Assembly (NCBI GenBank): GCA_020746105.1
Contig: CM036622.1
Span: 9,923,487-9,987,486 of the forward strand
Origin: Trogon surrucura
Taxonomy: Eukaryota > Chordata > Aves > Trogoniformes > Trogonidae
Reading direction: 5' to 3'
Length of the DNA: 64,000 nucleotides
This document shows, piece after piece, positions 1 to 11,106 of this stretch. The translations under genes and the position numbers were made by a program. The notes below the pieces were generated by a model that was not told the DNA's origin, did not search any database, and worked only from the letters and a program-made list of their open reading frames with translations. Every line of letters begins with the position of its first letter. The stretch's first letter is position 1.

Positions 1-765
1 AAACTGTGGTGGTCCTAACCCAAACTGTTATCACAGCACACATCACGCGCCTCTGCAGGTTGGCATTTTATCCTTGTCAGTTTTGTAACACAGATCTTCT
101 TTAGTCCCTCCAATGTGAGAGATATTTTGACAGCTACTACGATAACATTATTTCTAATCAAAGATCATGAAATCATATTTTTCCTATTGAAACCCAACAG
201 TTAAAATTCATATCATTTATTTCTTACTTTTACTACTCATTTAAAATTGTCAATAATCATGAGCTCTCGCCTGCTTTGGAGTAAATAAGTACAATACCAG
301 ATCAGGGCACAGAGGAGTTACTCATGAACACCCCGAGTTGGGCTGAAGGGAGAAGAGAAGACCTTCTGGGCTGTTTCCAGCCCAACAGCAGCCGCCGAGG
401 CGCACGCTCTGCTGCGAGAGACCACGAGCGCCGGTTCCTCACAGCGTGAAGCTGGCAGAGAGCGAAGCAGAGAGCCGGCCTGTGCCCCTGCACGGACAGC
501 CAGCTAGAGCTTGTGGTCTGACAGCTGTTCAAGCACAAAGGCAGCCCTAAACATCCACAATTAAGGACTTTTGCTCCACTTCCCCGCCCTCCAACATTCC
601 AATGTACGACCCTGAAAGTCAAAGAGAAATAATGTTCCACCATCTCTTGTGCCATAAATGTAAATATCAGGTCACTGAATGCTTTCTGCGCTGGCCTTGG
701 ATTTCTTTTTTCTGTTAAACATTATTAATTAACCCTGATATAGTCATAAGGATTGGGACTGTTAG

Positions 766-881
766 GATGACATGGTTTAATGGTGGACCTGGTGTTGCTA
801 GGTTAATGGTTGGACTTGATGGTCTTAAAGACCATTTCCAACTAAACAATTCTATGATTCTTTCCTATGATTCTATGATTA
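766..881 (+). mobile_element. CR1 retrotransposon 3' end (truncated)
   Basis: The sequence has the typical last segment of avian CR1: GACATGGTTTAATGGTGGAC, then the GGTTGGACTTGATGGTCTTA block, then a tail of repeated ATTCTATG units (about 849-881). It is a 5'-truncated copy that keeps only the 3' UTR. The tail is interrupted by TTTCC, which suggests an old insertion. Confidence 0.85.
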
Positions 882-1689
882 CAAATTGTTTAAGTAGCAG
901 CAAATACAGTGTAATGCTAAAATTTACATTAACTAGCTAACAGTTGAATTTACTGCTGCTTCAACGTCCACATGCGGGTAAAATCTCATGTCCTCAGAAA
1001 ATATGATCTATTAAACAAAGCAAAAATAATCTTGACATTAACTGATGTCAAACCGGGGATTTGGATAAAGGTAAATATTTCAGAAAGTGAGAAACCTGAT
1101 GGAACTAGTGAGAGATAACTGCAATTAAGGATTAGCAGATGTGAGATTAAGAAAAATGTTGTGGTTATGTTTTTGTTTCCCTCTTTTCAAAATTAGTCTG
1201 CAGAGCTTAAAAGCTGTTTTGCCTGATGACCAATCAAGCTATTTCCCTTGCCTTTGCCAAAATATATTAAATTGTAGTACCCAAACACTTCACCACTGAG
1301 AATTAATGTGACAGAAGTCAAGACCAGTGAACAGTAGATCCTTTTCCATATTCTAGTATTATATTCCCACCTGGAATATACACGGTGTCAATAGTTTTGG
1401 TCAAACTTTTAAGTACAGTGCACATCCTGGGCCGCCTTACAACTCCAGTTTTGTTTGGGTCTCTCCTGCAGTCCAGGTACAAGGTGTCTCCCATGTTCCT
1501 GCAGGAAAGTCACAGTTCTCACTGGTCTGTGAGGTGACCAAGGGTGTGCCTTCACAATTAAAAAGTGTGAAAATGGGAAGAAAAGCTGCAGTGGAAGCAC
1601 TTCTTCCCCTCGAGCAGGCCCAATGGCCTCCCAAATCTCAGGTGATGAAGGCAAGTCTTCTGCTCACATTTCTGTCCCGGGAACCTCGC

Positions 1690-1857
1690 ACCTCAATCAC
1701 AAACTTACCGTAAATGTAGCATAGTCGAATCAGAAGCGGGTCCTTTTAAAAGCATAAGACTATTTAATCAACTAAGCTACCCACGGAAATGCAAGGAATA
1801 GCTCAGAGAATTAACAGTTGGGGGACCCGCCGGACACAGGCAATGTGTGACACCACA
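1690..1857 (-). mobile_element. possible decayed LTR-like fragment
   Basis: Read on the minus strand, the segment begins TGTGGTGTCACACATTG near 1857. It has a GGCGGGTCCCCC block, then a TATA-like CTTTTAAAAGG followed by ACCCGC, and continues into CCCGGGACAG near 1680. This arrangement resembles the U3/TATA/R part of a retroviral LTR, and GC and CpG content are above the local background. I cannot find the other terminus or a target-site duplication and cannot name a family, so this is only a suggestion. It could equally be unique intronic DNA. Confidence 0.25.
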
Positions 1858-4800
1858 GTAACAGCATCTTGTCCTCTACCATATACACCCGTCCAGAAAA
1901 GCCCAACCTTTCCCAGGTGAACCACCAAACTCCCACATTTTTCAAAACACTGCCTGGTTTGGGATCCATTCGCTCTTCACTCAGTCCCTACAGGATTTTG
2001 GTGAGTATTTTGTTTTGGAAGGCATTTGATCCTCCATTTGATGAAGAAAAAGGCATCATCTGGCTATTTCTGGGAGCAGCTGCAGAAGCATAAGAAAACT
2101 GCTTACTCTCTAAAAATGAGTCAGGCTGGTCGGTTATCAACTGTTCTCATCTGTCTGAAATAGCAGAGAAGCAACCTGAAGACACAGGATTTCCTGAAAG
2201 CTACGGGAAGCATTCAGATGATACCTCATTTTGCTGATTGTTATCCCACAACTGGGAACTGAGAGATCCCCCAAAACGCAGTGCTAAATTAAAAGAACTA
2301 CTACACACACCCGAAAATGTCATCTGAACAGCATTAACAATTCTAGCATAATCCTGATGTCAAGACTGGCAGTGCCGTACGGTTACAATAGGACCAGAGG
2401 TGCTCATTTCAGATCAGCTCTGGAAATTCACCTTGTAGTTGCTACTTGGCTTATACCTGGTCTGTGGCTGAGAAAAAAAATAAAAATATACACTTTGGTC
2501 TTCAGAGAAAAGTCTGTCATTAGGTAACTGTAGTAATTATCTTTATTTAGTAAAATAAAAGCCTCCTCATTTCCTGCAATACTCTCTACCATGCACCTCC
2601 TCAAGGCGAATTATTTCAGGAGAAAGAATGAAGTAATGAGTTTGAACAGCTCTCAGACCGATGCTTGAACTTGCAGCTCCCGGAACGAAACAGATGACAG
2701 TGCCAGACTTTCTTCCAGTGTAAAATGCAGTCAGTTGTACCGAATATTTTAAAGAGCCAAAAATAGAAATCTGCTTTGTGGAGGATAAGGGTTGGCATCA
2801 GCTGCAACTAAAGCATTTGTTACGGTTCATAAAATCAGCAGAAATTATTTAATTTTCTTTTATAGAACAGGAGGTTTCTTATAAGCAGCTCTTCTGACAT
2901 AAAGCTTTTCCCTACTGAATTTATTTCAAAAGTTAGTTAACATATTAGACTTAAAAATAACTACCACAATAGATCTTCTTTTGATCACAGGTTAACTTAA
3001 ATTTAAAAAATCAACACTGGTTTTCCTCCCTCACAAAACATAGTCTGAGGTAGGGCTTGAGATCCCTTTCCATAACTGAAGAAGAGGGGCAGAGAAAAGC
3101 AGAGAGGTGGGATGTGGCAGTAGCCTCCAACCTGCTACGGCACTTCAAGGTGAAGGTGAAAGTAGGGAACAGGATGAACCATTAGCATCTTCAGCTCACA
3201 CCGCCAATGCTTTGCAACTGGCAGAAACAGGGCACCAAGTTTAGCGAAGGAAGGAGTACGTCGCTTCACGTCAGCCCTGCTTAAGTCAATTATTTTAAGG
3301 CACAGCAGCTCATCTTCTGCATCACAGGACTCTCCTTACGCTCTACGCCACTAAGACACGCTGCTCTGTAGGGAGCAGTGACTAAATTTTACTGAGAACG
3401 GCAGCCTGGTTCTGTGGGGGTTCCACATCCCAATCTGTCTCTTCTTATTTGGGGCTACTGTGCAGCTGCAACAGAGGCTGGGCCTAGGAAATTAGGGACA
3501 CTTGAGACTCAGATCCCACTGATTTGGGGGGAGAAAAAAATGAACAGTCCAGGTCCCTTCCCCTGCGCATTTCAGAATTTCTTTCTGCTTAATCAGATTA
3601 AAAGATCTGCTGTGTCAGATCAGCAGGACAGAGAAAAGCACCTGCCAGGCAGAGCTGTCATTAGCCTGCAAGCAACAAGCCAAGCTCTGGAGGTCCCCGA
3701 GAGAGGCACAAGTGTTTGAAGGAGGAATAAGAAGCCCTCCACGGATGGGAGATGAAGGAAAGGGTATCAAAGTCACAGCATTTCACTCCCTAATCTGCAC
3801 AGCCTATGGCAAAATTATATAAACTTTTATGATACTACTAATAAAAAAAGTATTACTTAGTTCTCCTTTATTGGGGCTTTGGAGCAAAAAAATAATCTCT
3901 GTTACTTTTTAGATTAGGGGATCTTTTAGCAGATTTATAGAACTTCTGATTGTTGCTGTTTTCTTAATAGAACACCTGAAGTGCTGCCATTCAAACTAAC
4001 TTGCAGATGAAAAGGGCAGATTAAGTAACTCTCAGGCTGTGGCATCACTCATCCCCAGTGCTGTCAGACCTGAGTAGGTGAATGTTAGTAGGGATGGACT
4101 GCAAAACCCCATTTTGCCAGTGCAAGAGACTGGGTGAGAGAAGAAGCAATTAAGGATATAAACAGAACTACTTAATCAGGTGTGGCAAGAAATTCTCTGT
4201 GGGAAAGGAGGGAGCCAAGGGACAGGACACAAGAAAGACCTCAACATCCTTCCTGCCCACACCAACAACTTCAGATTTTGTAATATATGCTATACTTTAA
4301 GGTTTACACCACCAAAGAGAGGGTCTGTCTAGGAAGGTTTATAATCTGCAAGAACAGAGCCTTTTTGGGAACAGAAACATGGAGAAGATAGTAATTTCTC
4401 ACACAAAGCACTGCTGTGTCCAGGAACAGCAATACACAATCATGCACATAAACACTGACAACGATGAAAGAAACTTCAATTTTGAATTAATTTTTTTTCT
4501 TTCTAATTTCACTGCTTTGAAGGAAGACCTCTAGATCACTTCAGCGGATGCAAAGTATAGCTAGAAAGTTATTGCACTTGGTAAAGAAGGAAACAGAGAA
4601 AGTATTACAGTATTCCTTACAAACATTAGAAGTGTCTATTTAAAAATTAAAATATCTGAAAACCAGTGGAATCTTAAAATGCAAAAGCAAGAAAAGCTTT
4701 TATTCCCGCTTATTGATATTTTCCAAGCATATGACAAGTCACACAAACTTCTCAACTTCTGTGTGCTTACCTCTATCACTACCAACCCCTGAAAACACGG

Positions 4801-6583
4801 TCAGTCAGTCAGCCCATGTAGGTTCCCCAGACGGAAAAGTTTATTGTTACTTACTTTGTATTGCAACGGCTGACCATGAAAAGGCTAATACTGAGACACT
4901 GATCAAAGCGGAGACACTTATCACAATGCCTCAAGTTATCACAAAGACGAACTGTACCACCCTTCAATATACATTGGGAAACAACCTACTTTTTATCTCC
5001 ATTTAGCACAGGCTGTGTATAAGGGTGTATAAGGCCACGTACAGCCCGCCTGACTCGCAGAATGAATGGGCACGGGCGTACCAGGAATGCAAACAAAACA
5101 CCACGTTGCACCTCTCACCTCGGTCAGGTGCGCCTTCCGTTTTTGTACACGGACCAAAGACTAAAAAATTGGGGATTGACAAGACGACATGAAACCTTAC
5201 TGAATTATTCCTTTTCTCCAAAGAGAGCAGGTGAGAAGAAAATGGGAAAGAAATGGGACCTGCTAATAATAGTATCAAAACCGTGAGCTAGTCACGGGAT
5301 TTGATCACGTTAAATGGCAGTAAGTGACGTGCCTGCAGAACTGCTCCTGCCCAAGGATGGCTGCTTACGCTGGCTGTGTAACGCACCAGTGGATTTAGTT
5401 GTGCTCACGTAAATCTTGTTGTTTAAATACTACATGATAACAGTTAATAGACATGAACTGTTGAAACAGATAATGGCAAATATTTTAAATTACACTTTTT
5501 TAAAGGTAATCTCATACCAAGGATATAAAAAGAAATGTTGCAGGAAAAAAGCATCCTGAAAGTTAGGATTTTGGTGGTCAGTATATAGACATGCACAGCA
5601 TTTTTTACAAGAACAGCACTTTAAAAGGCAGAAATTGGTCAGAGATTTGCTTGCCTCACCAATTTTATGTACAGGGCAAGAAGTGCCAGAAAAGCAAGTG
5701 CTAGTTCAAAACACAGCTGAGGTCTCCAAAGCTTTTAGGGGATTGGGATGCTCAATTCCAATTAAAATTTCAACCTGAGGCAGCTTCAAGAGCTCCACTA
5801 AGCCAGCATTTGTACAAATAAAAGTTTATGTTGAGCATATTGCTCATGATTTTGCAAGCATGGATTGAGCGTGTTTAAACTTAATTTCCAGTGTGGCTGC
5901 AGGCCAATGCTTCTTGCCCACAAACAAAAGCTGTCTTCAGCAGTCTTATCTGTCAGGTGCAAACACTTGTACTCGTGTCTTTTAAAACTGCAAGGTTTAA
6001 AGAACAGCATCACCTCTGCAGAAAATAAAAGCATCTTTCGCATTAGGCACCCAGTTGCATCAGGTTAACACAAATACTTATTTTCATAACTGCAGTTCTA
6101 TAGCGACAACCAGCACACGAAGGCATTCACAGGCACCTGTTCATTGTCAAAGAAGCCCTGTATCAAGTTCCCGAAAAATGCATTCTCTTTCACACATACA
6201 TGCACACTTTCCCCTGAAAGCTTGAAATAAGCAGAGTCGTTACACAATATTCTACTGCAAAAGTGGGAAGATCTGGGATTTCGGCAGCTGCTACAGCAGT
6301 AATATTTCACTATAAACACACCATTCATACAACGTGATAGAATTCCAGTTACTTGTTAGCATTTCAACCTTACGAGTGCCTGCTATTCATTAATCTGTGT
6401 TTACTGCATTTGACTCAAAACAAGATACTGCTACTAACAAAAAAAAAAGAGAGTAAGGAAAACAAAGTGATCAAATAAAACAAGCAAGCAACAGAAAAAA
6501 TAGTGTTTAAGAGATCTGTCGGTATTCAAGAGCAAAAGTAACAACCAGTCTTAGTAATGCATTCAGTTTGGTTAAAATAGTTT

Positions 6584-6592
6584 CATTACCTG
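6584..6592 (-). other. splice donor of OSBPL3 first coding exon
   Basis: On the minus strand the exon ends CGGCAG and is followed by GTAATG, with GT at 6589-6588. The reading frame is phase 0 here: the last codon is CAG (Gln). That matches the ORP3 protein, where Gln is followed by Asp-Ser-Trp encoded by the next exon. Confidence 0.85.
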
Positions 6593-6682
6593 CCGGCTTC
6601 CCTGCTTGGAGGAGCAGCTGCTAGTACTTCTTGAAGGCGACAACATTTTCTGGGATACACCGAAGCTTTTTTCTTCACTCAT
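6590..6682 (-). CDS. OSBPL3: OSBPL3 (ORP3) first coding exon, N-terminal 31 codons
   Basis: The minus strand encodes 31 residues starting MSEEKSFGVSQKMLSPSR and ending SPSRSTSSCSSKQGSRQ (the two quotations overlap). From memory this matches the N-terminus of vertebrate ORP3 closely; human ORP3 begins MMSDEKNLGVSQK and has the same Ser-rich SPSRSTSSCSSKQGSRQ run. ORP3 is a lipid-transfer protein of the oxysterol-binding family. It acts at ER-plasma membrane contact sites, with a PH domain, FFAT motifs for VAP binding and a C-terminal ORD domain, none of which is encoded here. The start is supported by an in-frame TAG three codons upstream and by A at -3. The exon ends in a consensus donor in phase 0. 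OSBPL6 and OSBPL7 have different N-termini, so the paralogue call is fairly secure. The exon is too short for ordinary ORF scanning. Confidence 0.92.
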
Positions 6683-6726
6683 GATCCACTACCATTTGTT
6701 TCACATAAGTTCACTTAGAACGCCAT
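6675..6726 (-). promoter_or_regulatory. three upstream AUGs in the OSBPL3 leader
   Basis: Just before the OSBPL3 start, the minus-strand leader contains ATG GCG TTC TAA (6726-6715) and a minimal start-stop ATG TGA (6706-6701). It also contains a six-codon uORF whose ATG is at 6695-6693 and whose TGA ends at 6675, so it overlaps the main start codon (6682-6680) in another frame. If this leader is in the mature mRNA, scanning ribosomes meet three AUGs before the ORP3 start. Translational damping is an inference; the sequence only shows the uORFs. Confidence 0.6.
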
Positions 6727-6760
6727 TAAAAAGTAATTTATAAAACGTTTTGGAAGACTC
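6683..6760 (-). other. 5' UTR part of OSBPL3 exon 2 (acceptor at 6761-6762, alternative at 6833-6834)
   Basis: Upstream of the ATG on the minus strand, TTCTCCATTTCTCTCAG ends at 6761 and would give a 78-nt leader in this exon. A stronger acceptor, with a long pyrimidine run ending TTCTGTTCTAG, ends at 6833. It would extend the exon to 6832 and add five more upstream ATGs. A GTAAGG donor at 6789-6784 would also close a 43-nt exon at 6790-6832. Only 29 nt then separate it from the 6761 acceptor boundary, too short for an intron, so these are alternatives. Transcript data are needed to choose; I favour 6760 because it avoids the extra ATGs. Confidence 0.5.
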
Positions 6761-6832
6761 CTGAGAGAAATGGAGAACTCATCCCTTACCCAAACGCAGT
6801 CCAGTGGCATGATCTGCATCCCATGGACATTC

Positions 6833-9800
6833 CTAGAACAGAAAAGAAAAATAAAAAGCCAAGTTATCAGACGCCATCTCTTACTGCCATCGTGTAGCAT
6901 GATTCACAATTAAACCTTCGGTAACAGAAAGTGACTGCATTACCGTACCTTATTAGAAATTAATTCAATGGTCACTTTAAGATAATTTCCAAATCTCAGA
7001 CAGGAACAACACTAATTTTGAAACCTAAATGCATGCTTTAATAGTCACTATTTATTCAGAGGACAAAGTGCCATATCAAGCATCTTTTAAATGATTTAAA
7101 TTAATTTTTAAAAAGATTAATATAGATACATATAAAGTATAATAAATATCTAGATAAAACGGACCGAAACAGCCTCAAAATGAGAAGAAAGCATCCAATA
7201 AAATGTCTCCCAGTGAGTAAACAAAAAACCTTTCTTTTTCACAGTTCCTTGGTAATTTAAATAAGTAAGCATGGCTTCAGGTTGTAAGGAAATATACAAA
7301 TAAATCTCTCTCTATAAAAGAGCAATGCATAAAAGCAGTGAGCACGCAAACTCAGCTGCATAAAGCTGTGCATGTCCCCCTTTACCTGCAAAAGAAAGTT
7401 CTAGCTATTGTCACAGCGGTTGTGTCAGTCAGTGACGGGAAGAATAATTAATAGTCTGTTTAATAACAGTGTTCTTTGCAGCATATGCAAATAAAAGCCA
7501 TGCCAGAAACTCCCAATAACGGATTTCCAGTGTGGGCAAGAGTTGTCATGGTAACTGCATATTTTTTTAAAAAAAACAACAGAGGACATAACAAAAGGTT
7601 GATGCTTTCCAAAACTTAGGGTGGTGGAGGAGCTTTCTAAGTTGTGTATCATTTCAGATTTTGTTGTCTCAGACAAGCAACTTGCACATTAGAAAGAGTG
7701 CACTGAGGAAAGTAAGGGAGTTTCCACAAAGAGAAGAGAAATTTCCTTGCCAAAACAGGGAGGCACTACTTCAGAATCCCCTCACTTTCACTGTCAGAAC
7801 AGTCCTGAACCAGGATCATTGGTTATTGAAGTTTGCCATTCATTTTTTCCTGATAAGGCTTAAAAATCTGTTCTGAGAGAAAGAGCATTTTCACATCCCT
7901 AGTAAACGCCTTCATGTATTTTAAGAATTCATTTCCCTTTTAAAAAAAAAAGCCAAACCCACAAACAACAGCAAAACAATAAAACCAGGTGCTGTGTTTA
8001 AGACAACATTATGCTGCAGGAAACCTCCTGTGTCAGGTGAGGAAGCGAGCTCTGCCGAGGCTCCTTCACTGGTGAGGCAGCCTGGCAATTCTTGCCAGGA
8101 ACCGTCGGACGGGTACAGAGCCAGTGAGCTCAGTGCAAGAACCGAAGAAAACCCGAAGAGCATGGCAATGGGACAGCAAGCTCTGAATTAGGCCTAGCAC
8201 ACCGGTTTGGTGCCAAAAATTACTACTGAGGTTAGGAATAGAGCATTTTGGAGGAGGTACGCTCATTTCCTATGCAGAAGATAAATTTGTGTGGCGTTTC
8301 ATTAAGGACTAGCACTTTGAGCAGGTTTAGATTTATAATTTCCTGCAGGTTTTAAACTCTGGAGTAAACATGCAGTATAATTTCTTGCTTAGTTTCAAGC
8401 TGTATTTAGTAAAAGAGTTTAATGACAACATCCCAGCTAGATCAGGGTCCCCATGTGTTGCCTGATCTAGTTGAGAGGCGTCCCTGCCCACGACCAGGGA
8501 GGTTGGATTAAATGATCTCTAAGGTCCCTTCCAGCCTAGGCCATTCTGTGATTCTATGATTTCTATTAACAAGCAGAGGTCAAATATTCCAACTTAGACC
8601 ATTCTATGATTCTATGATTCAAAATTGCAGGAAACACGTGTCCTGCAAACTCATCGTTCAGACACCCCCTTGAAAGCACCATGCAGCCAGCACTTTATTT
8701 TTTTGGCACGCCGTTCGCTCAGAAAACTGCCTGTCCTCTTCACTGTTCCATGTCCAAAACGAGCACTTTATCTCCTGGCTTTCACTGGTGACTCTCTGGC
8801 ATTCTGGCAAAGACTGGCAGAGTTCATGGCAAGCAACGGGCTGTAATTTGCAGCCAAATGCACTGACAGTTACTGTCACCAGTACATGTCCGTGACAGTC
8901 AGTGTATGTCCACGCCACACGAGGTTTAAGTTACGCAATGCCCTTTGCCTGTTAGAACACACAGCACAAGGGTTGTGATGTCCTGGAAGTGTCAGGTAGC
9001 TGAAAAAAATCCCAGATGTCTTGTGGACTTCTAACACAAAAAGAAGCCGTATAATCAGAAGAGTATTTATATCATTGTGGTTTTGGTTGGAGTCTAAATG
9101 AAATTATGGTGTGGCTACATTAGCATTTTTGGACAGAAGAGAGGGGCACTTCTGCTGCCAATCTCCCAGTCCCTGCCTCTTGTCACGTTTAGTTTTGCAC
9201 TGCAGAGCAGCCTTGGAGCATGGAAACCAAATCCCTTTTTGATGAAATGTGCTCCAGGAGTGCATCCAGTCCTCAAAGCACTGAGTCCACGGAACCGGAA
9301 GAGAGCTGGTCCTGACTAGCCCCATCCTGGTGTAGATGTTGGGTCCTCACCTTTAACTGACTGAGTACAAAGGTCCACCTTTACTGCACAGCTCTACTCG
9401 GTAACGTTGGCGTCATCTAGACACAGACTTACGTCACCTAAGCTCTCAAGATCTCCTAGGGCAATGTAATTTGTCCTTCTGGAATCAAAGACAGAGAGAT
9501 GGGCACTTTTCCAGAATTCAAATGAGCTGAAGGTGACTCAGTCATTTAACTAGAGGTGCGTAAACGAGGGGCAGGAGACAGGTGGGGTAAAACTGACAGA
9601 AAGCACCGAAAGTATTTTGTCAGTCTGCTTCCAAAACTGGGTTTCTGAATTTTCCTTTATTCTTTCAAATTAACTTACTATTACAGGCTGCAGAAAAGGC
9701 TTTTGTTACCAGTCCTGAAGAAGGTAGGAGTGAAATGTGCCCTCTTTCCAAACTGTTTTATTATTATTTTATTCGCGTTTCCTGGTAATTTAACAAATTA

Positions 9801-10086
9801 CCTTGAGACTTCCAGATTTGAACATGAAAGTGTATGTGAATAATGAACGTGGCCCAAAGTCATCTGCAAAAACTGCTGCACTCTCCAGCAACTACTTTGT
9901 ACTTCTTTTTTTAAAAATTCTCTCCAAGTTCAAGAAGAAGAAAGAAGATTGTGGTTGCCCTTCAACAGTAACCCACTTATTCTTTCAAGGTGTGAAAACA
10001 CTAATCCTGCATCTTCAACTGACTCATATTCTGGCTGCCAGCAGCGGTGACTGGGATTCTCTAGGGCAACTGATACTTTACATTCC
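6833..10086 (-). other. OSBPL3 intron 1, distal segment
   Basis: AT-rich intronic DNA between the exon 2 region and the first LTR. The only element I can support is the CR1 3' end pair at 8432-8620. Small ORFs on both strands have no domain or codon signal. Confidence 0.65.
8432..8620 (+). mobile_element. CR1 3' end with a second adjacent tail fragment
   Basis: The first part (to about 8561) carries the CR1 3' UTR: CCTGATCTAGTTGAGAGG, TCCCTGCCCACGACCAGGG, GGTTGGATTAAATGATCTCT, AAGGTCCCTTCCAGCC and the ATTCTGTGATTCTATGATT tail. About 20 bp later a second short piece (8588-8620) repeats the last AACTTAGACCATTCTATG part with its own tail. It is either a tail duplication or a second, severely truncated insertion. 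Confidence 0.85.
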
Positions 10087-11106
10087 TGTCACGGGTTTGA
10101 GTCTGGCAGGGGTTTTGGAAAGCGGGGGTAGAGCTGTGTGGGATGACTCTTGCGGAACTTCGAGAGCCTCCCCCACCCCCAGGTGGGAGTGGGACCTGCC
10201 TCTGGCCAGGGCCAGGCCAATCGGTGCCTCTGCCATCAAGGTATTTATGAGGTGACCCCATTGTTCTTTCTCTTTCTTTTGGTTTCTTCTGGTTTAGAGC
10301 TGTCCTGTCTTTAGTGTTGGGGAGTTTTTCTGTTGGAGGAGGGGGAGGTGAGAGGCGAACAAACGAACGTTGTTCTGAGAAGAAAGAGAGGGAGAAGAGT
10401 CCCAGAGGAGAAGGAGGGAGAAGGTAGCTGGAGCAGGACCTTTCCCTGGAGCCTGCGGCGGATGAGATGGCAGGAGAGCAACTGCCTGCCAGGTGGGGGA
10501 ATTGACAGTGGCGAGAACGTCCAGGATGCGTCGGTACATGCCGAGCGCCATGCGAGAGGGGAGAGAGGGCGAGTAACAGCGGTGGACGTGCCCGAAGTGA
10601 TGAGCAGCCCCGATGGACTCCCGAGGAGGAAGAGGATTGCCTCCCGTGAGGTGGCACCACGCGGCAGGAAGGAGAGACTGCGAGGAGCCCTCTTCCTCAA
10701 GGAGGAGCTGCCAGGGACATTGGCCAGATGGCCCAAACTCCCCACCCTCTGCCCCCTCTTGCACCAATGGAGGCGGGGGAAGGAGCCAGGAAGATGGGAG
10801 GGGTGGAGGGAGGGGGGAAAGGGTATGATTGGGTCTTATTTATTGACGTACTCCTCTCATTATCTTGCTTTGTAAATGGTGGTGGTAAATTAAATACATG
10901 TTCTTCTCCCCACGTCTTTCTGGTTTTTTAACTGTCATTTTAAATGGTAGATTAGCACCCTCCCTGTCCTTAATCTCAATCCTAGAGCCTTTTTGGGGGT
11001 GTTTTCTCCCTGCACATCCCTGCGGAGATGGGGGTGGGGGGAGGAGTGAGCAAGAGGGATCTCGTGGTTCTGTTGTCAGCGCAGGCAGTCTGCCTGAACC
11101 ACAACA
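10087..11106 (+). mobile_element. solo LTR of an avian endogenous retrovirus (about 1.02 kb)
   Basis: The element starts TGTCACGGGTTTGAG and ends GAACCACAACA, the TG...CA termini expected of an LTR. Inside are a CCAAT box (10217-10221), a TATTTAT box (10242-10248), a long purine-rich GC-rich middle (about 10330-10830) and an ATTAAA poly(A) signal (10889-10894). The U5-like end contains CCTCCCTGTCCTTAATCTCA. This architecture matches a common bird ERV LTR type I recall. Flanks are ATTCC and ATTAC, an imperfect 5-bp match compatible with a decayed target-site duplication. No gag/pol/env sequence adjoins it, so it is solo. The 140-200 aa ORFs inside are composition artefacts of the purine-rich region. 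Confidence 0.8.

Larger units (their letters stand above)
1..6589 (-). other. OSBPL3 intron 2 (5' part in transcript sense), no exon found
   Basis: This stretch lies downstream, in the minus-strand sense, of the first coding exon of OSBPL3. It begins with the GTAATG donor at 6589-6584. I looked on the minus strand for the next expected ORP3 exon, which should start with residues DSWEVVEG and lead into the pleckstrin-homology domain, and did not see it, so the intron probably continues past the left edge. Contents are AT-rich sequence, a CR1 3' end near 766-881 and a possible LTR-like fragment near 1690-1857. The short ORFs here lack recognisable domains and conserved splice context and are not annotated. 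Confidence 0.7.

Noticed and set aside
10061..10875. ORFs of 144-199 codons on both strands near 10.3-10.9 kb
   Set aside because: They fall inside the purine-rich middle of a solo LTR; composition keeps several frames open and no retroviral protein motif is visible.
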